Below the pieces are notes generated by a model that saw nothing but the letters and a program-made list of their open reading frames with translations, was not told the DNA's origin and ran no database searches. From NCBI GenBank assembly GCA_964648005.1, contig CAZYKR010000255.1, positions 1-6,364 on the forward strand: a stretch of DNA of 6,364 bases. Reading direction: 5' to 3'. The stretch is from JAGQTE01 sp964648005. Its GTDB lineage: Bacteria > Actinomycetota > Acidimicrobiia > Acidimicrobiales > Acidimicrobilacustridaceae. Of the stretch, positions 6,000 to 6,364 are shown in pieces (position 1 is the stretch's first letter; every line of letters begins with the position of its first letter). The translations under genes and the position numbers were made by a program.

Positions 6000-6364
6000 G
6001 CGCGCTGCGCACGATGACCGTGGCGGGCACCCGCCCCGAGCTCATCCGCCTCAGCCTGCTCGTGCCGCTCCTCGACGACGCCACCGACCACACCTTCGTG
6101 CACACCGGGCAGAACACCGGGCCCGACCTGCACGACCAGTTCCTGGGCGAGCTGGCCATCCGGGACCCCGACGTGCAGCTGGCGCTGCCGGCGGGCACCG
6201 TGGCCGAGCGCGTCGCCGCCGTGCTCACCCAGGTCGATGCCCTGCTCGCCGAGGTGGCGCCGCAACGCCTGGTCATCCTCGGCGACACCGACAGCGGCAT
6301 GTGCGCCTACGCCGCCGCCCGGCGTGGCATCCCCATCGTGCACCTCGAGGCCGGCAACCGGGCG
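5996..6364 (+). CDS. UDP-HexNAc 2-epimerase (WbjD/FnlC/WbvD type), C-terminus cut by window edge
   Basis: The first 123 residues of a non-hydrolysing UDP-GlcNAc 2-epimerase-like protein, open to the right edge. Full-length members are about 360-390 residues, so roughly one third is present. TMTVAGTRPELIRLS (6-20) carries the GTRPE nucleotide-binding motif. FVHTGQNTGPDLHDQF (34-49), VILGDTDS (93-100) and IVHLEAGNR (114-122) follow in family order, including the Asp of GDT and the Glu of EAG expected near the active site. EAGNR, rather than the EAGLR of WecB/MnaA, suggests the subgroup acting on L-configured 6-deoxy sugars (WbjD, FnlC, CapG, WbvD) rather than the one making UDP-ManNAc. It would carry out the last step, inverting C2 of the reduced sugar from the two preceding enzymes. 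The GTG start overlaps the dehydratase stop (GTGA at 5996-5999), with a weak GGAG at 5982-5985. An internal ATG at 6014 would leave only MTVAGTRPE ahead of the motif and is less likely. Confidence 0.85.
   Translation, partial: MSALRTMTVAGTRPELIRLSLLVPLLDDATDHTFVHTGQNTGPDLHDQFLGELAIRDPDVQLALPAGTVAERVAAVLTQVDALLAEVAPQRLVILGDTDSGMCAYAAARRGIPIVHLEAGNRA

Overview
The window is very GC-rich (roughly 70% or more by eye). Its genes are tightly packed and use GTG starts freely, and long stop-free stretches appear on the wrong strand because stop codons are rare. Codon use and gene families point to a high-GC actinobacterium (an inference; Acidimicrobiia-like lineages would fit). A run of ten Ns shows that this is a draft or metagenomic scaffold. 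The content is part of a cell-surface polysaccharide biosynthesis locus.

Layout. Positions 1-824 (minus strand) hold the N-terminal 274 residues of an exported FG-GAP/VCBS-type repeat protein that runs off the left edge. Positions 825-940 form a short divergent promoter region. From 941 to the right edge there is a plus-strand operon of five genes: (1) a SAM-dependent methyltransferase; (2) a large two-domain glycosyltransferase (GT2 domain, proline-rich linker, GT4 domain) interrupted by the N gap at 2037-2046; (3) an RmlD-like sugar-nucleotide reductase; (4) a FnlA/CapE/WbvB-type UDP-GlcNAc 4,6-dehydratase/5-epimerase with the MxxxK active-site variant; (5) the start of a WbjD/FnlC/WbvD-type UDP-HexNAc 2-epimerase, cut by the right edge. 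All four internal junctions are 4-nt NTGA stop/start overlaps, so the genes are probably translationally coupled.

How the genes fit together. Genes 3-5 match the three enzyme types that convert UDP-D-GlcNAc into a UDP-N-acetyl-L-6-deoxyhexosamine: dehydration/5-epimerisation, then 4-reduction, then 2-epimerisation. The reductase is the short RmlD-like type without a C-terminal cupin, which favours the L-rhamnosamine/L-quinovosamine branch (WbvB/WbvR/WbvD) over the L-fucosamine branch (CapE/CapF/CapG). The fused glycosyltransferase could add two successive sugars, possibly including this one, and the methyltransferase could decorate the glycan; both of these are inferences.

The most useful observation is about the gap. 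The pentamer GTGTG sits directly before the Ns and again 45 nt after the Ns begin. Joining the two copies restores one continuous frame with a normal GT2 metal-binding motif (LVLVCNDDT). The glycosyltransferase is therefore probably intact in the organism, and the 34 bases after the gap are probably an assembly artefact. I see no novel defence system, mobile element, CRISPR array or RNA gene.
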